Shown here one piece after another: positions 25,815 to 38,636 of a stretch of 64,000 nt of DNA. The DNA lies in contig VXAY01001965.1 in the NCBI GenBank assembly GCA_013399855.1, positions 576,519 to 640,518 on the forward strand. The letters are read 5' to 3'. The position numbers were made by a program, and so were the translations under genes. Position 1 is the stretch's first letter. Each line of letters starts with the position of its first letter. The DNA comes from Oxyruncus cristatus (taxonomy: Eukaryota > Chordata > Aves > Passeriformes > Cotingidae). Under the pieces are notes generated by a model that saw only the letters and a list, made by a program, of their open reading frames with translations, was not told where the DNA came from and made no database searches.

Positions 25815-26489
25815 ACAATAATACAGAGCAACCTGATGGTGGTCTGATGTACTGCCTTCCATCTGCTGTAGAAATATTTTTAGCATCTTCAAAGTTAAAT
25901 AATGACAACAATACTCAGATTTTTTTTTTTCACTTATTGCATAATGATCAGGGAAAAGAGTGTAACCCTATCTGAAGGTGACATACATAATTCCTTAAGA
26001 AATTTGGCACTTGAGAGATTATTTACTTGGTATGCTGCCATGAAACCTACCGTTTACCTTACTTTTTAGTATTCAGCTGCATTGGGGATTATTTTACTGC
26101 ACTCACTTGGGTTTTTGTACATCATTCATTGACCTCATCTTTGTACTTTTTTCACCTGCCCACTTATTGGCATTCTAACTCACTTGATAAATGGAGTGCC
26201 ATTTCTACAAATGCAATAACTACAGTTTGCTTGGTAACAGAAAGGTCTGATCACCCCAACTGTGATCCTCACATATTGTTACCAACCCTCTTGGGCGCAG
26301 AAGATATTAAAGCAGGCTTACGAAAAGCATTTTTAACAGATCTGGTGTTTCATATGAAATTGTGCACAGATAATTCCTGAATTAAAAATCAGTCTGTAGT
26401 GTGTGGCTTACTCCAAGCACTGCTTGTTTGGTGTTCATTGGTCGGAGCAAATACATAATGTTTATGTTTGAATAAAAGTATATATTTCA

Positions 26490-26523
26490 ATTACATTTTA
26501 AATGTAATTTTAAAATTACATTT
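26490..26523. repeat. Overlapping AT-rich palindromes
   Basis: A 24-bp perfect palindrome spans 26500-26523, centred on TTTTAAAA. It overlaps a second inverted repeat, ATTACATTT (26490-26498) facing AAATGTAAT (26500-26508) around one T. The same 9-base arm therefore appears three times in 34 bases and could extrude as alternative hairpins. Confidence 0.9.
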
Positions 26524-28269
26524 TATTCTTGTGAATACTCAGAAACAATCCTTTAACCCTCTGCTATATTCCTAATGGGAATATAATTCCCTAGAATACA
26601 AATTCATAGTTGTGATCTGGAGACTTGGCGCATCAGAAAAAAACAGTTCAAAATGGGTGTAAACCTTATTTCACCAGCTAGTTAAATTATTTTTATAGCT
26701 GTCTTACTATACATAGCAAGCCAGTACAGCCAGTATTAACACATGTGGCCCAATATAGGCACAAACATGATGAAAGATTAACTTCTCTAAAAATTTTCAT
26801 AAACTTATAGGGATTTTTTCCCTCAAGCTTTTGTGCAACTCGTTACCCACCAAATTTTGACTAAATTATTAAGATCTGCTCTTTAAAAATGTAAAGGATG
26901 AAATTATCATTATTAAAGGCTGTTTTGAAAGTTTTAATTGCAAGTTGAAGTCAGTAGGTGTGAGATTCTGAACACCTTTTGTATAAAACTATACCACCTT
27001 TAACTGATATGTCCTTGTTATCAAATAGTGACAACTTCTCAGAAATCCCTTCATATTTTAACTGTTGAGCTTGGAATACAAAGAAGAAGCAGCGCTTTTC
27101 AGTGATTAGTTTTATTCATTTCTTTTTGTCAAATCCTCTAGAACAGTTTATTGTATCATTATTTCCGGTAGTCACAGTGAACTTATACAGTGAACAGCAT
27201 CAGTACTTAAGGTTTGATGGACATGGGCCTTATTTCTAGGAAATGGAGTCACATGTAAAAAGGTATAGCTTCTTAAAGAGCTGAATGCATGTATTTGGCA
27301 TTACGACTTCTTCCTGTAGATCAAAATTGGTATGAACAACTGTCTTGGCAAAGATAAAACAGATGAATTTTGGAAAGCAATACAAATATTATTTATTTAA
27401 GTATTCAAACAAGCAATTGGCACATTAAGCTCTTTTAGTCTTCTTTTCATCAGAAAAGTAGTAAATGATGACTCTTTGAAGTAATCATTCATAGTGATAT
27501 CTAGTTAATATATTTAATACATCTTCCAGCCAAAAATAGTTCCTCAGCTCTTTGTCTTTTAAAAAATATGAGATTATGCCTAAAGGAAAGGGCATTGTGG
27601 TTTTGGTTTTCATTCTGTTTTGAACTTTTTTTAGCAAAAAATAACTACAAATGACAGCAGTTCAGACGTGTCACTTACAGACAGCACACCCCCATTCCTA
27701 CTTTTTGATTTTTACTTTTATGTGGATAAACTACAATTGCAGGCAAGCAATTGTCCTAAAACCAATAACAAACAGCTCTTTTAATCAGCCCATAGGAGGT
27801 GGACAATTTCCAATTTCTATATAAACCAGATTTTGATTATAGCATATCTCTCTGTAACCTCTGTTATATTGCCAGTTTAAAGATCCAGATGTTCCTGAAA
27901 GAGGAATTTTTGAATAATAAACTCATGCCAGTCATATTGTTTTTTTCAAATTACTTCCCCACCCTTTTAGAACTCTTATACCAAGCAAAAGATAATGATA
28001 CTTCCACAAAATAAATTTTGCCTTCTATTGCATCTTCTTGTAACCACAAATGCCGGAAGTATTAGGGTGATGACTAAACGTTTGATGTGAGAAAAAAAGC
28101 ATATGTACAGAAAAACTAACATTTAGAGAGGTAACTGCAACTTTAGAAAGATGTATTTGCTTTCAGTCCTTTGCAAAAACTCTGGGAATGGGTAAAATGA
28201 TTAAGTGTCAGCATGGGGTGTTTTTGTTTTGCCTTTGACAAAGGATGCTACCTTTAAAACTACCTATGA

Positions 28270-28830
28270 GGAGGCTGGGAAGAAAGTCGCCTTCTGATTT
28301 GTCAACCTAGGAAGCGTATTTTTAATTGAAAAGGAATGTGTCATCTTTCAAAAAAAGATTAACACTAAGCCCACAGCGCAAACAGCTTGGGTGGAAAAAA
28401 AGGAAGCTGATTAGCAATTCAAGCTTTATATTTACTGAAAAGCAACTGACGCCCAGAGAGTTCTGGCATTCTTCACCTTTTGTTGACCATCTGTATCTAT
28501 GAGCTCCCCAACAGAGATGCAGCTCACTTGGGGACAGAAGAGCAGAAGGGCATAGCCTCCTCTACAAGAGCCACACACCAAAAGCCACGCTAAACACCAT
28601 CAATTAAAATTCATTAGTCCTGTAGGAGCTGCCCATTAGAGTGTTGAGTGTGCACAGATGCCGCTATTACAAGCATGACACCAGTAATTAAGTACCAAAA
28701 GTAGGAGGACTTCACAGCCTATTTAGCAAAGATATGATCTCTCTGTTCTTGTGTAAACTTTGCCATAACTTTAATTGCAGTAGATTTCACCTACGTTGGT
28801 CAAAAGAAATATTGCCTTTTCTCTTATAAG
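28270..28830. promoter_or_regulatory. Candidate conserved non-coding element B
   Basis: The block is free of repeats and of convincing frames. It keeps CpGs (AGTCGCC, AAGCGTA, CAGCGCA, TGACGCC, CACGCTA, TGCCGCT, CTACGTT) and holds homeodomain-type cores (CAATTAAA, TTCATTAG, GTAATTAAG, GCCCATTAG). A regulatory role is inferred from composition only. Confidence 0.25.
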
Positions 28831-31800
28831 TGCTAGGACTGTTACTTTCTAATTACGTTTAAGACACATAACAAAATAGATGAGATTACTTAATGGAAAA
28901 AAATGCTGTGCTATTAGAAGTGCATTAGTTATGATAGATGTCTATACTTAGTCAAGAAAAATTAAAGCCCAATTTATTCTTACACATTTTCACATTGACT
29001 GTCACTGTTGACTGATGACTTGTCTTCTGAATGCATCTGTAATGCTTTAAAATAAATAAGAAAGAGATAGCTATCTGTATGTATCTTTGTAACAAATGCT
29101 TTTTAGTTCCATTTAATGCTCAGTTTTCCAAGAACCTCAGAGAGTAGGAAGATATTTTTTTTATTTTAGTTTTTTCATTTTCATCACCCAGAGAATGGGG
29201 ATAGCAGGGTTTGTCCGTAAAAGTGCAAATAACTATCTTATTCTATCATCTTCTTACAAATGACTACATGTTCTTCAGCTTTTTTCTTTTTTTAATTTCT
29301 TCCTTAAATTGTATCTATCCCATAAGTCCACTGCTCAGAGCTGATATAGGAAAGGGAAGAAGTGTGTTAGACAAACTTAAAGAAATTCACAGTTAAATTT
29401 GTTCTCCTTTCCCCCTCTCCCATGATTTGGAGAAATACATAATATTTTTTTCCTTAGAATTCAGTTTCAGTATCTTATTTCATTTATTGAAGGCTTGTGA
29501 ATTCATCTCTGGAACAAAACCAGCTTAATTCCAGAGGGTATGAAAAATGGTGAACAATGGGGTAGATGCAGATCCCAGCTGCACTCATTCTTTTGTTGTT
29601 CCACAGGAGACAAGGTGGAAAAAATCCGTAAGCTGGACAAGCAAGTTCCACTCTGCCTACACCTCCTGTCTCCTAGGAGCTGGACAATAAAAGATAAATA
29701 GGTCATTTTGCTGCACTGTTATTGTGGTAGGGAGAAAGGAAAATAATCTCTCTTAAATCAGGAAACATGACAATAGCCAGCTCTTTTCGCCTAAACTGTC
29801 TGATATTGTGGGATTAGCTTTGGAGGTTTGTACTGTGAATTTATGGAGAAACAGAATTAATGTGCCATATATAAAATTTCTAGTGCATAGTTATTAGAAT
29901 AGCCCATCCCAGTGTCAACTGTTATCCTATTCAACATGGAAAATATGATCAAATAAGAAAAAAAGGACAATAAGTGGAAAAGACAAAAGATAGCTCCAGG
30001 CATCACAATAACATGGCAAATAGCAGCTATATGTAGCATATAAATGAACTGTAGCATAGTAGGAGTCCAATAATACTTCAGGATTATGCAAATGCAGTAA
30101 CTTCATCAAACCAAGAAATAACTGAGTGAATATACGCTTTTCAGATACTTTTTCGCTTTATATTTAGAAAGTTACTGACATTTATTTCTGTGATGGACAG
30201 ATGCCCTGACTCGAGCAATGACAACAGCAGCCAGGCGGTGTTTTGTCTCTGCTGGTACTCCTGCTGTTATCTCAATGGTGGCAGCAGGAAGAGCAAAAGT
30301 TTAAGGGGAAGGAATACAATAGAAAGACAGCAAGTCTCTAAGCATTACTTGCAATCACTTCTTTTGTGACACAAAAGTGTAATCATCTCCTGGCAACATA
30401 TATGCATATATGTGTACCTTTGGTTATTTTTTATGTATATTTTGATCCATGCCTGGTAATGAGGTCTTCTCTGCTGATATCTTTTCTCTTGAAAGTTAGT
30501 TACAATGAAAAAGGAAATCTAGCTCAACCTCCCATAAAAGTTAAAACCAGCTTTGTTCAAAATTGCACTTTGATTGAAGTGCAAAAGTTCAAAGCCAAAA
30601 GCAGCTAAATATACAGTAGAGAAAATCGTTCACATTCCTTAGTAATGAAAAATATACCAATTTATCACACATTATATTCTTCCAGTTTGGTTTCCATTTT
30701 TATAAAAGGAAAATTATAGTTCTATTTCACAGAGGCATAAAGAACTATAGCAAGTTCATTTTAAGCTGTGGCCATGCATGAAAGATGAAAAGAAGGTGAC
30801 ATACTGGTTTAAGTAAGGTGAGCCAAGTGGGTATGTAAATAATCGAAAAGATAAAATATTACTTAAACTTGTTGTGACTGACCAGAGGTAGTTCAGTGGT
30901 CAGCAGGAATATTTTCAGTTCAAGGCAAGACACAGTGACTGCCAGCTTTTTCATGTTGACCACAGTTCCATGTGGACATTAATAGTACGTAGAAAAACCA
31001 GGAAATACAGGAAAAATCTAAAGTAGTTAACACTGCAATGCATCAGTTGTCTTCCCATAGAGTAATTAAGATTCCCATCAATTTCAGTATTTTGAGCTGT
31101 GTTAGAGCAGGTGGAATCTTAAGCAGTAGGAACATTATACAGAAAGGGTCTGATCAGGGTTTCTCCAGGAACTCATCAGTTAGTTACTCAATATGTCAAT
31201 GGCTCCTCCAGGCTCATTATCAGAGGCTGCAGTCTGCCTAAGATAACACATCCAAATCCTATCTCTCTGTGTAGCAATTCATTTCTGGTATCATTCATAC
31301 AAGAATGTAGCAATGGTCTTGACTTACAACACAGGACACTGGAGATAACGCTTAATCAGATTATCACTTCATCCAGAAAAAGACTCTTATTAACAAAAAA
31401 AAAAAGAAAAAGGTTTTGAAAGCTTAATGATTTTTAGTTTCCTGCAGGAAGGAAAACCACTGGAATCTTCTGTGTTTTGGGGATGTTGTTATTCCTGTGG
31501 TGCAATACTGACTAGAGACCTGCCTCCCTTTGTAATGTAGTAGGTAAGCAATGGTTTTATTAGGCATCTGCATACTGAAAAGAGATAAAAGCATTGGGAG
31601 TATTTACATCATCACCATAGCAGAAATAAATAATCTTTTTCACTCTCATCACAGCTGAAAAGCTGGTATACTGTTATTCTCTGCAGCCAACAGGCTAAGC
31701 AGTCTCTGAACAAATGCAATAGAGACTATTATGGGTTCTCATGTTTCTTTACTGGAAGACATGACCTAAATGAATAGTGACTTAAAAAACCTAAAAACTT

Positions 31801-33357
31801 CAAACCAATTTAGCCTATAGAAAAATGCTTTCTTATCCTTACTAGCCTTTGGACACCTTCTATGTACTGAGGATCAAGAAGCTCTGAGAAATATTTATGC
31901 TGGATCATGTAGTGTATTCCTATACATCCTGGTCCTGAAAGAGCAGTAATTAATGACTGTACATAATGCTATTGGAGAAAAAATAGCCAGTATATGTTTT
32001 AGAAGTGTATCCATTTGTGTTCCTGAAGAGAGGCCCAAATCTCAAAAAGATGGCATTCAGCTGATGTTACTTGTCTGTAGTTTTCCATTTGAGGGCAAAA
32101 ATCAATGTTCAAAAAAAAAAGCACTTCTGCAAGCAGAAGAAAATATTTTAGATTTTAGCACTTTTATGGCTACATATTTCTGCTGGTTTGACCCCCATCA
32201 ACCTGACATATTGTTGTCAAGACTTTATGACATTGTGGGAGTAGTTTGTATAATGTTACCATGGTTCTAAAAGTTTTTTTTCCATAACCATATGAACCAT
32301 GGATTTTCCATGTAATCTATTCGTGTTTTATTATTTTCAGGGATCAGGCATGTCTTTTAACCCTAAAAAATTTTTACTATCATTGTCGGCTGTATCTACT
32401 GTTGTATATTCTGTAGGAATGAATATCCAAAAGATATATTCTAACCCCTAACCCAAGTGTCTTTAATATATTATGCATATATAGATACTCCAGATGAGAG
32501 GGAAAAAAAGGCAGTAATGTGGAAGATGAAGAGTTTGCCTGTACTTCTTGTTAAGTATTAGTACAAACACTGACAATCTTCTGAATCTTCATAAAAATAA
32601 GCCCATACTATATAAAGAAGTGTATATTTATATAATATGTATGCATAATATATGTATACATATATTAAAAGAATCCTTTTTAAAAATGTTACATACTTTA
32701 CTATAAAAGGAGGGAAGTATGAACTCAAGCTATACTCCTCCTTACTCTTCCAGAGTGGGAGGCTCTCCACCAACTACAATGAATGCTTTTTGTTAGCTAA
32801 ATAAAGTGTCTCCTGCTAAAATAAGCATTTGATTTTTATGTATACCAAATACCAAAACTTTAAAAATCCTGTCTTTATCCATACTTTTCTGTCCTTTGAA
32901 AAGGACATCCTATATACAGAAAGAAAATCCTCCACAGATTTCAATGAGCTTTCTGAGACACCCCACCCCCCGCCATACACAAGGGCTCAATTCCAAAACC
33001 TTAAAGCAAAGATGCGCTGAAAGGAAATGTGGAAAAATACCTCTTAAAGGCTTGTCTTTTCTGTTTCGAAAATCCATATGGCATCAATTTTCTATGGATC
33101 TTTAAATCTTAACTTACACTGATATTTTTACTTGTCCGTTTTTTATGCAACTTCTTTTTATTTGTCTGTCTTATTTAAAAAAATATATTTTTCATTAATT
33201 GGTGGCATAGGAGTATAGGTGCTTTATGATTCCATTCCATGCATGCTGTATACTTGAATTCCAGTGCCAAACATGGATATACTTGAAAAGGCTAAAAACA
33301 AGGATAGAAGCCCATGAAGAATACTAATGAAGCATAAAACTATCCAATAGCATTTAA
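28831..33357. other. AT-rich unique non-coding DNA
   Basis: No gene or transposon recognised. An 18-bp palindrome (ACATATATG/CATATATGT) lies at 30396-30413, and a TATA-rich stretch at 32620-32670. Confidence 0.55.
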
Positions 33358-33530
33358 TTTTTTTTTTTNNNNNNNNNNNNNNNNNNNNNNNNNNNNNNNN
33401 NNNNNNNNNNNNNNNNNNNNNNNNNNNNNNNNNNNNNNNNNNNNNNNNNNNNNNNNNNNNNNNNNNNNNNNNNNNNNNNNNNNNNNNNNNNNNNNNNNNN
33501 NNNNNNNNNNNNNNTTTTTTTTTTTTTTTT
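33358..33530. other. Assembly gap (146 N) inside a poly(T) tract
   Basis: Eleven T precede the undetermined bases 33369-33514 and sixteen T follow them, so the gap probably opened because reads failed in a long homopolymer or in a retroposon tail. Confidence 0.95.
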
Positions 33531-34169
33531 AGCTTTATTTTATTGTTTTGTCATTGTTAAAGAATTTTTTTTACTGTGTTCTTTAATACATTCAAGATGC
33601 CCTTGTCTAGCGCAAAATATAGTTGCTGATAGGGAAAAAACCCCCATGATAGAATTAGACAGCAAACCGGGTAGATAATGTACCATGTAGGTGACTTAGC
33701 ACATGCAACAAGTGATTTAAATTTTGAACTTATAGTCTGCTGTAAAAGAGAAACAATGTACAAAAGTGATTTCTTTCTGTAAGCATTTATTTGTCCATTG
33801 CTCACTGAAATGGAAGGAAAAATAGCAAGCAAAGGTGTCATATTACTCCTTTCCTGGGATGGAGCGTCAGATTGATAATTGGTTAGTTCATTTCCAAGGG
33901 ATGCTGCAGCAGATTTTCTACATTTTTTTTTGCTCTTGTACTATTGGTTCAACAATTCTTTGCAAAGTTCAGTGAGATTCATTAGCTTATCTGAAGAAAA
34001 TGGATCTGGTACTTTTGAGATAGATTCTTTCTGTGACTTTTCTAATTAAATCTCTTCCATCAGACAAAAAGCTGCCGTTTCTACTTGACAAACATTTGTT
34101 CTAATTTGGCATTCTCTGTGGTTTTCTTGGTACTTGTACTCTTTTTCTCTCTCCCTCTCTCTCCACCAA
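33531..34169. other. AT-rich unique non-coding DNA
   Basis: Nothing recognised. The minus-strand frame at 33557-33841 (94 codons) has no domain. Confidence 0.5.
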
Positions 34170-34440
34170 CAGCAGCAGCAGCTGTTAGTCGCAGGATCAT
34201 AGTGTCTGACATTTACTCTGAATGTGCTTGCTTATTAAAATATTTCACTCTTAGACAAGTTTATCAACCGAAAAATACAATAAGGAAGTTCCAGTACGTC
34301 GTCTAGGTACATTTCTAATAAAATACATTTCCAGTATTTCAGCGCACAACTATTAATGTATGGATTTGTAGATATAAAATTAAATGAAGCTTCCCTGAAA
34401 GATTGGGTTGAATCTGAAGTAATCAAGCATTAGTCAGGTG
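34170..34440. promoter_or_regulatory. Candidate conserved non-coding element C
   Basis: This repeat-free block follows a short (CAG)4 tract near 34172. It keeps CpGs (AGTCGCAGG, CAACCGAAA, GTACGTCGTC, CAGCGCAC) and has AT-rich homeodomain-like sites (TATTAATG, AATTAAAT). Enhancer identity is inferred only from CpG retention and composition. Confidence 0.25.
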
Positions 34441-35082
34441 GGACATCCCAATCCACAAAAAATAAGTACACTGTGTACATAAGAAGCCAAAATTTTACAG
34501 GGTTTGTCTGCTTTTTATATCAACATCCTCCAAAAAATTGTCTTTTTTGAGAACTCTGCTTCAGAGTGGATTTCCTATGGGGAGGTGGAAGAAGGTTCAA
34601 GAAAAGCTTAATCAAAGCACTTTTTTATAATGCTCAGAAAACCTTTTTGAAAGCTTTCTGTGGACAGGCAGATCACTGATTAATTCTTCAGGTGTGTACT
34701 TTTCTCCTATGTGAAATAATGTGATATGAGGTTAAGTGCTTACTGAGGAAGCAAGAGTTTGGGCTTTCAGTTTTCATATTGGACAGTGGGAAGATATGCT
34801 CAGACTGTGACAAGCATCGGTGTACACAGTTTATGCTGCTATTCTTTAACACTCTCTAGTGTCATTAGCTTGCCAGCCATGTAGTCTGTAAGTAATAGGT
34901 TGCAATAGCAGCTAAAATTGACAAGTGCTTAGCCCAGAGCATGGATTGAATGTAATTCATAGGGTTCCTGAGTTAATTTCCAATACCTGTTTCATCAAGG
35001 CAGACTGATAGATGGCTGCCAGCATCTTCTGGCTTTATCTGCAAATCCCTCTGTCTTTATTGCCATCATTCTGTAGTTGCTG
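34441..35082. other. Unique non-coding DNA
   Basis: No feature recognised between candidate elements C and D. Confidence 0.5.
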
Positions 35083-35213
35083 TTATTTTTACCCTTCCCC
35101 TTTACCTTTCTTTTTCCCAGCTCCCCTTTTCTTTCCAGTCTATTTTCTCCTTTTCTTTTCCTGTCTTTATTTTCCTTTTTGGCATTCTTTCCCTTACATT
35201 TGCTCCTCCCTAT
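35083..35213. repeat. Long pyrimidine-rich tract
   Basis: About 130 bases are almost entirely C and T, with irregular CTTTTC, CCCTT and TTTCC groups. It is not a simple tandem array. The two overlapping frames rich in Phe, Pro, Leu and Ser called across it are compositional artefacts. Confidence 0.8.
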
Positions 35214-35254
35214 TTCCATAACTATAAATGCAGTTTACTCTATAGGCACATCAT

Positions 35255-35450
35255 TCATTTAGATTAGAGGCCCTCGCAGCTAAACGTAAGACCTTCAGAT
35301 GTTATTGAAGTGCATTTTTCCATGTGGCCCCGTTTAAAGTGATGCTCCTTTAGGGACTGCGAGGTGAAATATGAGGTTATTTGGGAGAGTAAATCTGCGT
35401 TGTTGGACAAATGGTGAAGCATCATTGCATCTACAGAAATGAATTTCATT
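35255..35450. promoter_or_regulatory. Candidate conserved non-coding element D
   Basis: The block has an unusual concentration of CpGs (CCTCGCAG, AAACGTAAG, CCCCGTTT, CTGCGAGG, CTGCGTTG) in AT-rich DNA, with no repeat and no meaningful frame. An exact 8-base inverted repeat, CCTCGCAG at 35272-35279 and CTGCGAGG at 35357-35364, brackets its core. It is the strongest of the five candidates by eye, but remains an inference without alignment. Confidence 0.3.
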
Positions 35451-38400
35451 TTTTTATAGGGGATACTTTCAATCAGTTTCAGCCTGAGAAAATAGTTTCT
35501 CCTATTGGATCACTGGCATTTCATGTGTTTTGTTTGGGGTTTTTTTGCTTTTGTTGGGTTTTTGTTTCTTGTTTTGTTTTGTGTTTTTAGATCAATAGAT
35601 AGTTCGATGAAACCATAAAAAATTTAAAATATATTTATGAATGATTTGGATGTGCAGCATGTACTAAAAATAGCACAATTTGGGATCTCAACGTTGACAG
35701 AAAAAGCAGTAAAAATATGGAAAAGAAATAAATATTGCCCGATAAGGTTGGAGTTTGTTGTTGTGGTTGTGGTGTTTGATTGTTGCATTTCTTTTAATGA
35801 AAAGGTTGGAGGTATGCCATCAAGTTTTTCTGCTGTTTCCCAAACCACAACATTTAATACCTCTAATACCTTTGGTGTGTGTTTGCATGTCTGAGCGATC
35901 TACTGGATTTCTCTGCTGCCATGGAGAAATCAACATTTACAGGAATTTTTTGACAGTCATGTCAATAAAGAAAGAATTTTAAGGGTAAAAACAAAACAAA
36001 ACCAAAAACAAGTTCAGCAGAAATAGTGAAGCGAAGGGCACAAACAGCCAGAGTGGCAGCTTCTGGAGATGGCCACCACTGTTGGGCTGATGTTGGGTAA
36101 ATGTGTCATTAAAAGTATTTTTCCCAACAATGCAATTCATATCAACATTACGAATTTCTTAAAATAGAAATAGAATTTAGGATGCTTTTTTTTTAATATA
36201 TGTTTTGGATTTTCTGTAAATTTGATTTTGAGCTAGATCCTTCCTTGTGGAACTTACTAAAATTTATTCACTGTTTCTAAAAAAAAAAGCTGCATTTCTT
36301 ATGATTAGTTTGCCACTATCTCTTAAACATGTATTTTTTTCTAAAATAAAAAAGTTTTTATTTTCATTCATCCTTATGGGAATATGATCTGTTTCAGGAC
36401 ACGATACATCATAGAAACGGGGTAAACTTAGCTTGCTAACATGTTTAGAACATTTTATTCTGAGCTTAAAGAATTTTGATTACATTTTATGATAGCTAAC
36501 CCAAGGTCAAAGAATTTAGTTTCTTTCCATCAAGTGAAAAGTTATGAGAAAAACACAGCTTGAAAGCTTTCCACTGCTTATATGGGTTGAGTCTTATTTG
36601 TGTACTTACTTCCAGCTCATGTGTTCAAAAAAATTAAGTAAACAAATACTATTGCTATTTTACTTGATTACAAATAATAATTTTTAAAAAAAGGAAAACA
36701 TACCTCATAAGTGCATATATGAGGTGCACATGGAGGATATTGGCTAAGAGAAAGTTCCTTAAATAATTTCTTGTCCTTTCTATCTGTCGTCTTTTTTGAA
36801 AACAGAAGTGTTTGTTTGTAAGTCTGAATAGCCACATACAATTATTTCATGAAAAACATTGAATCAATGAACCCAAAATAATTTCGGCTGCAGATGCTTA
36901 ATGAATATGCCCTTGGCTGTTCTGTTACTTGCCCCAAATATACAATTTTCATTCAAAGTCCTTGCATGATATATGGTAAAATTCAAACACAGACAGTCTA
37001 GTCTAGAATTATTTTTGTTTTAATTGAGTTCTAGGGACGTTTGCAGGCCTGCACCAGGCAGCAGGGGCTATGCTAAGCACTACAGAGATATAATACAGTT
37101 TAGGGCACTAAAAAAATCAGTGTATATCAATTCTGACTTGCAACCTGACAAACCAACCTGTGAGCAGCAGGTGGTGGGTAGCTATTTCATGCCCTGGGAG
37201 GCAGGAAAAAAGATGGAACTTAGTGTTTGAAGGATGGCTGTTCATATAGTTTCATTTCACTGGATGTAACCTGACAGCAAATGGTGGAAAAAGTAGAATG
37301 TCAGTAAACAACAGTTTTATAAATTTTTTTATATAAACTATTTACAAGGTCACCTTAAGTTTCACTACATATCTACTGAGATTTCCTGCTTTGTCAAGAT
37401 ATCATTAAAACTTCCTGCAGCTTCTGAAGTATGTGAGCAATATAATCTTTCCAAGTAGTGTTTATGTCAGAGATTATTGTTTCTAATAGAGCCATCTGGA
37501 TGAACTTCAGGTATCATTTTATTAGTTTATGCGATATTTAATTGGTAATCAATCTTTGTCGAGATAAGCAGTTTGATCAAACTTAGCAGGGTAACATATT
37601 CAGTTGGGAAGAGATAAAACTAATTTTATTCATAAACTAAGGAGTAGATATTTCTTCTATTAACATCGGTTCTGCTTATGTTAGTTTCCCAGGCTTCCTC
37701 AAATCATTTGTGGAAAGGCCACTTGAAGACCTTCACAGTATTATTATACTAATCAGATTGCTGCACCCAGTACATTGCCCATTATATGATGTATCAATGT
37801 GAAGTGATATTTGGGTGAAACAATTTATGTCATCTGAAAAAATGAATCCCTTATAAGTAAATCCCTATTAAAGGTTTGTGATAATTTGTGACTATAAATT
37901 GGCATCCTTAGTTTTCTGAAAAATGTGGATAATATTTTAAATTCCTTTGAAACCTTCTGCTAAGTGAATGTTTCATTTCCAGTACTAGAATAGGTTTAAT
38001 ACTAGAATACATTTAGGACAATGTGGCTGGTTTAGGACAAGGGCTTATAGAGATCCCTGTGTTATGGCTCTTGCTGCTGAGTTAGGAGGAAGGAATTGTT
38101 AGGACTAAGAAAGTACTAGAAGTTAAATTTTATCGAGAAAATTCTTATGGTGAGGCTACATGGCTGTGTTTGGAGTTGGTTTGGACTGGAGACTTGCTTT
38201 TTAGGAGGATCTGTCGGGTTAGAAAGCAGAGGACTGTGCAGTGTCAGAACATCGTAAGGGATAGCAGAAACAGCTGGATGGGAATAGATATAAATTTGAC
38301 AAGAATTGATGAGATTACAATTAAGGTTTGGATTCCAGCCTCTGGGACCAATGCATGCACATTAATTTTATGTACAGGAGGGATACAGGGTTTAACTTTG

Positions 38401-38636
38401 CCCCTATCATCCATGCATTAGGTGACAGGTGTCCCATGTCTACAATTAGTGCGTGGTGTGGATTTGGAGATAGCCTGGGCAGCTGCCATTTTGGACTTAC
38501 TGTTCAGTGAATCAGAAGTAGCAGAACTCATTTGTAGGCTTTTTTTCAACAGGATCTACTCACCAGCACTAGTTTCTCTGTAATGTTAATTTGTTTGGCA
38601 AAGAGTTGATGGGTTAGGGGTAGTTCGAGTGGGTTT
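35451..38636. other. AT-rich unique non-coding DNA
   Basis: No gene recognised. A GTTTT-rich tract lies at 35525-35590. A somewhat GC-richer stretch at 38000-38510 carries short plus-strand frames (83 and 60 codons), but I could not assign them to any family. Confidence 0.5.

Larger units (their letters stand above)
22341..28269. other. AT-rich unique non-coding DNA
   Basis: No gene or transposon recognised. Open frames reach 117 codons (26027-26380) without identifiable domains. Local structures are a TG/ATGT-rich tract at 25767-25814, a T run at 25587-25602, and nested palindromes at 26490-26523. Confidence 0.55.

Noticed and set aside
26027..26380. 117-codon plus-strand frame as a possible gene
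   Set aside because: No domain, no signal beyond chance composition, and no exon or splice context that I could identify.
35012..35262. Hydrophobic Phe/Leu/Pro-rich frames as membrane proteins
   Set aside because: They are direct translations of a pyrimidine-rich tract in different frames.
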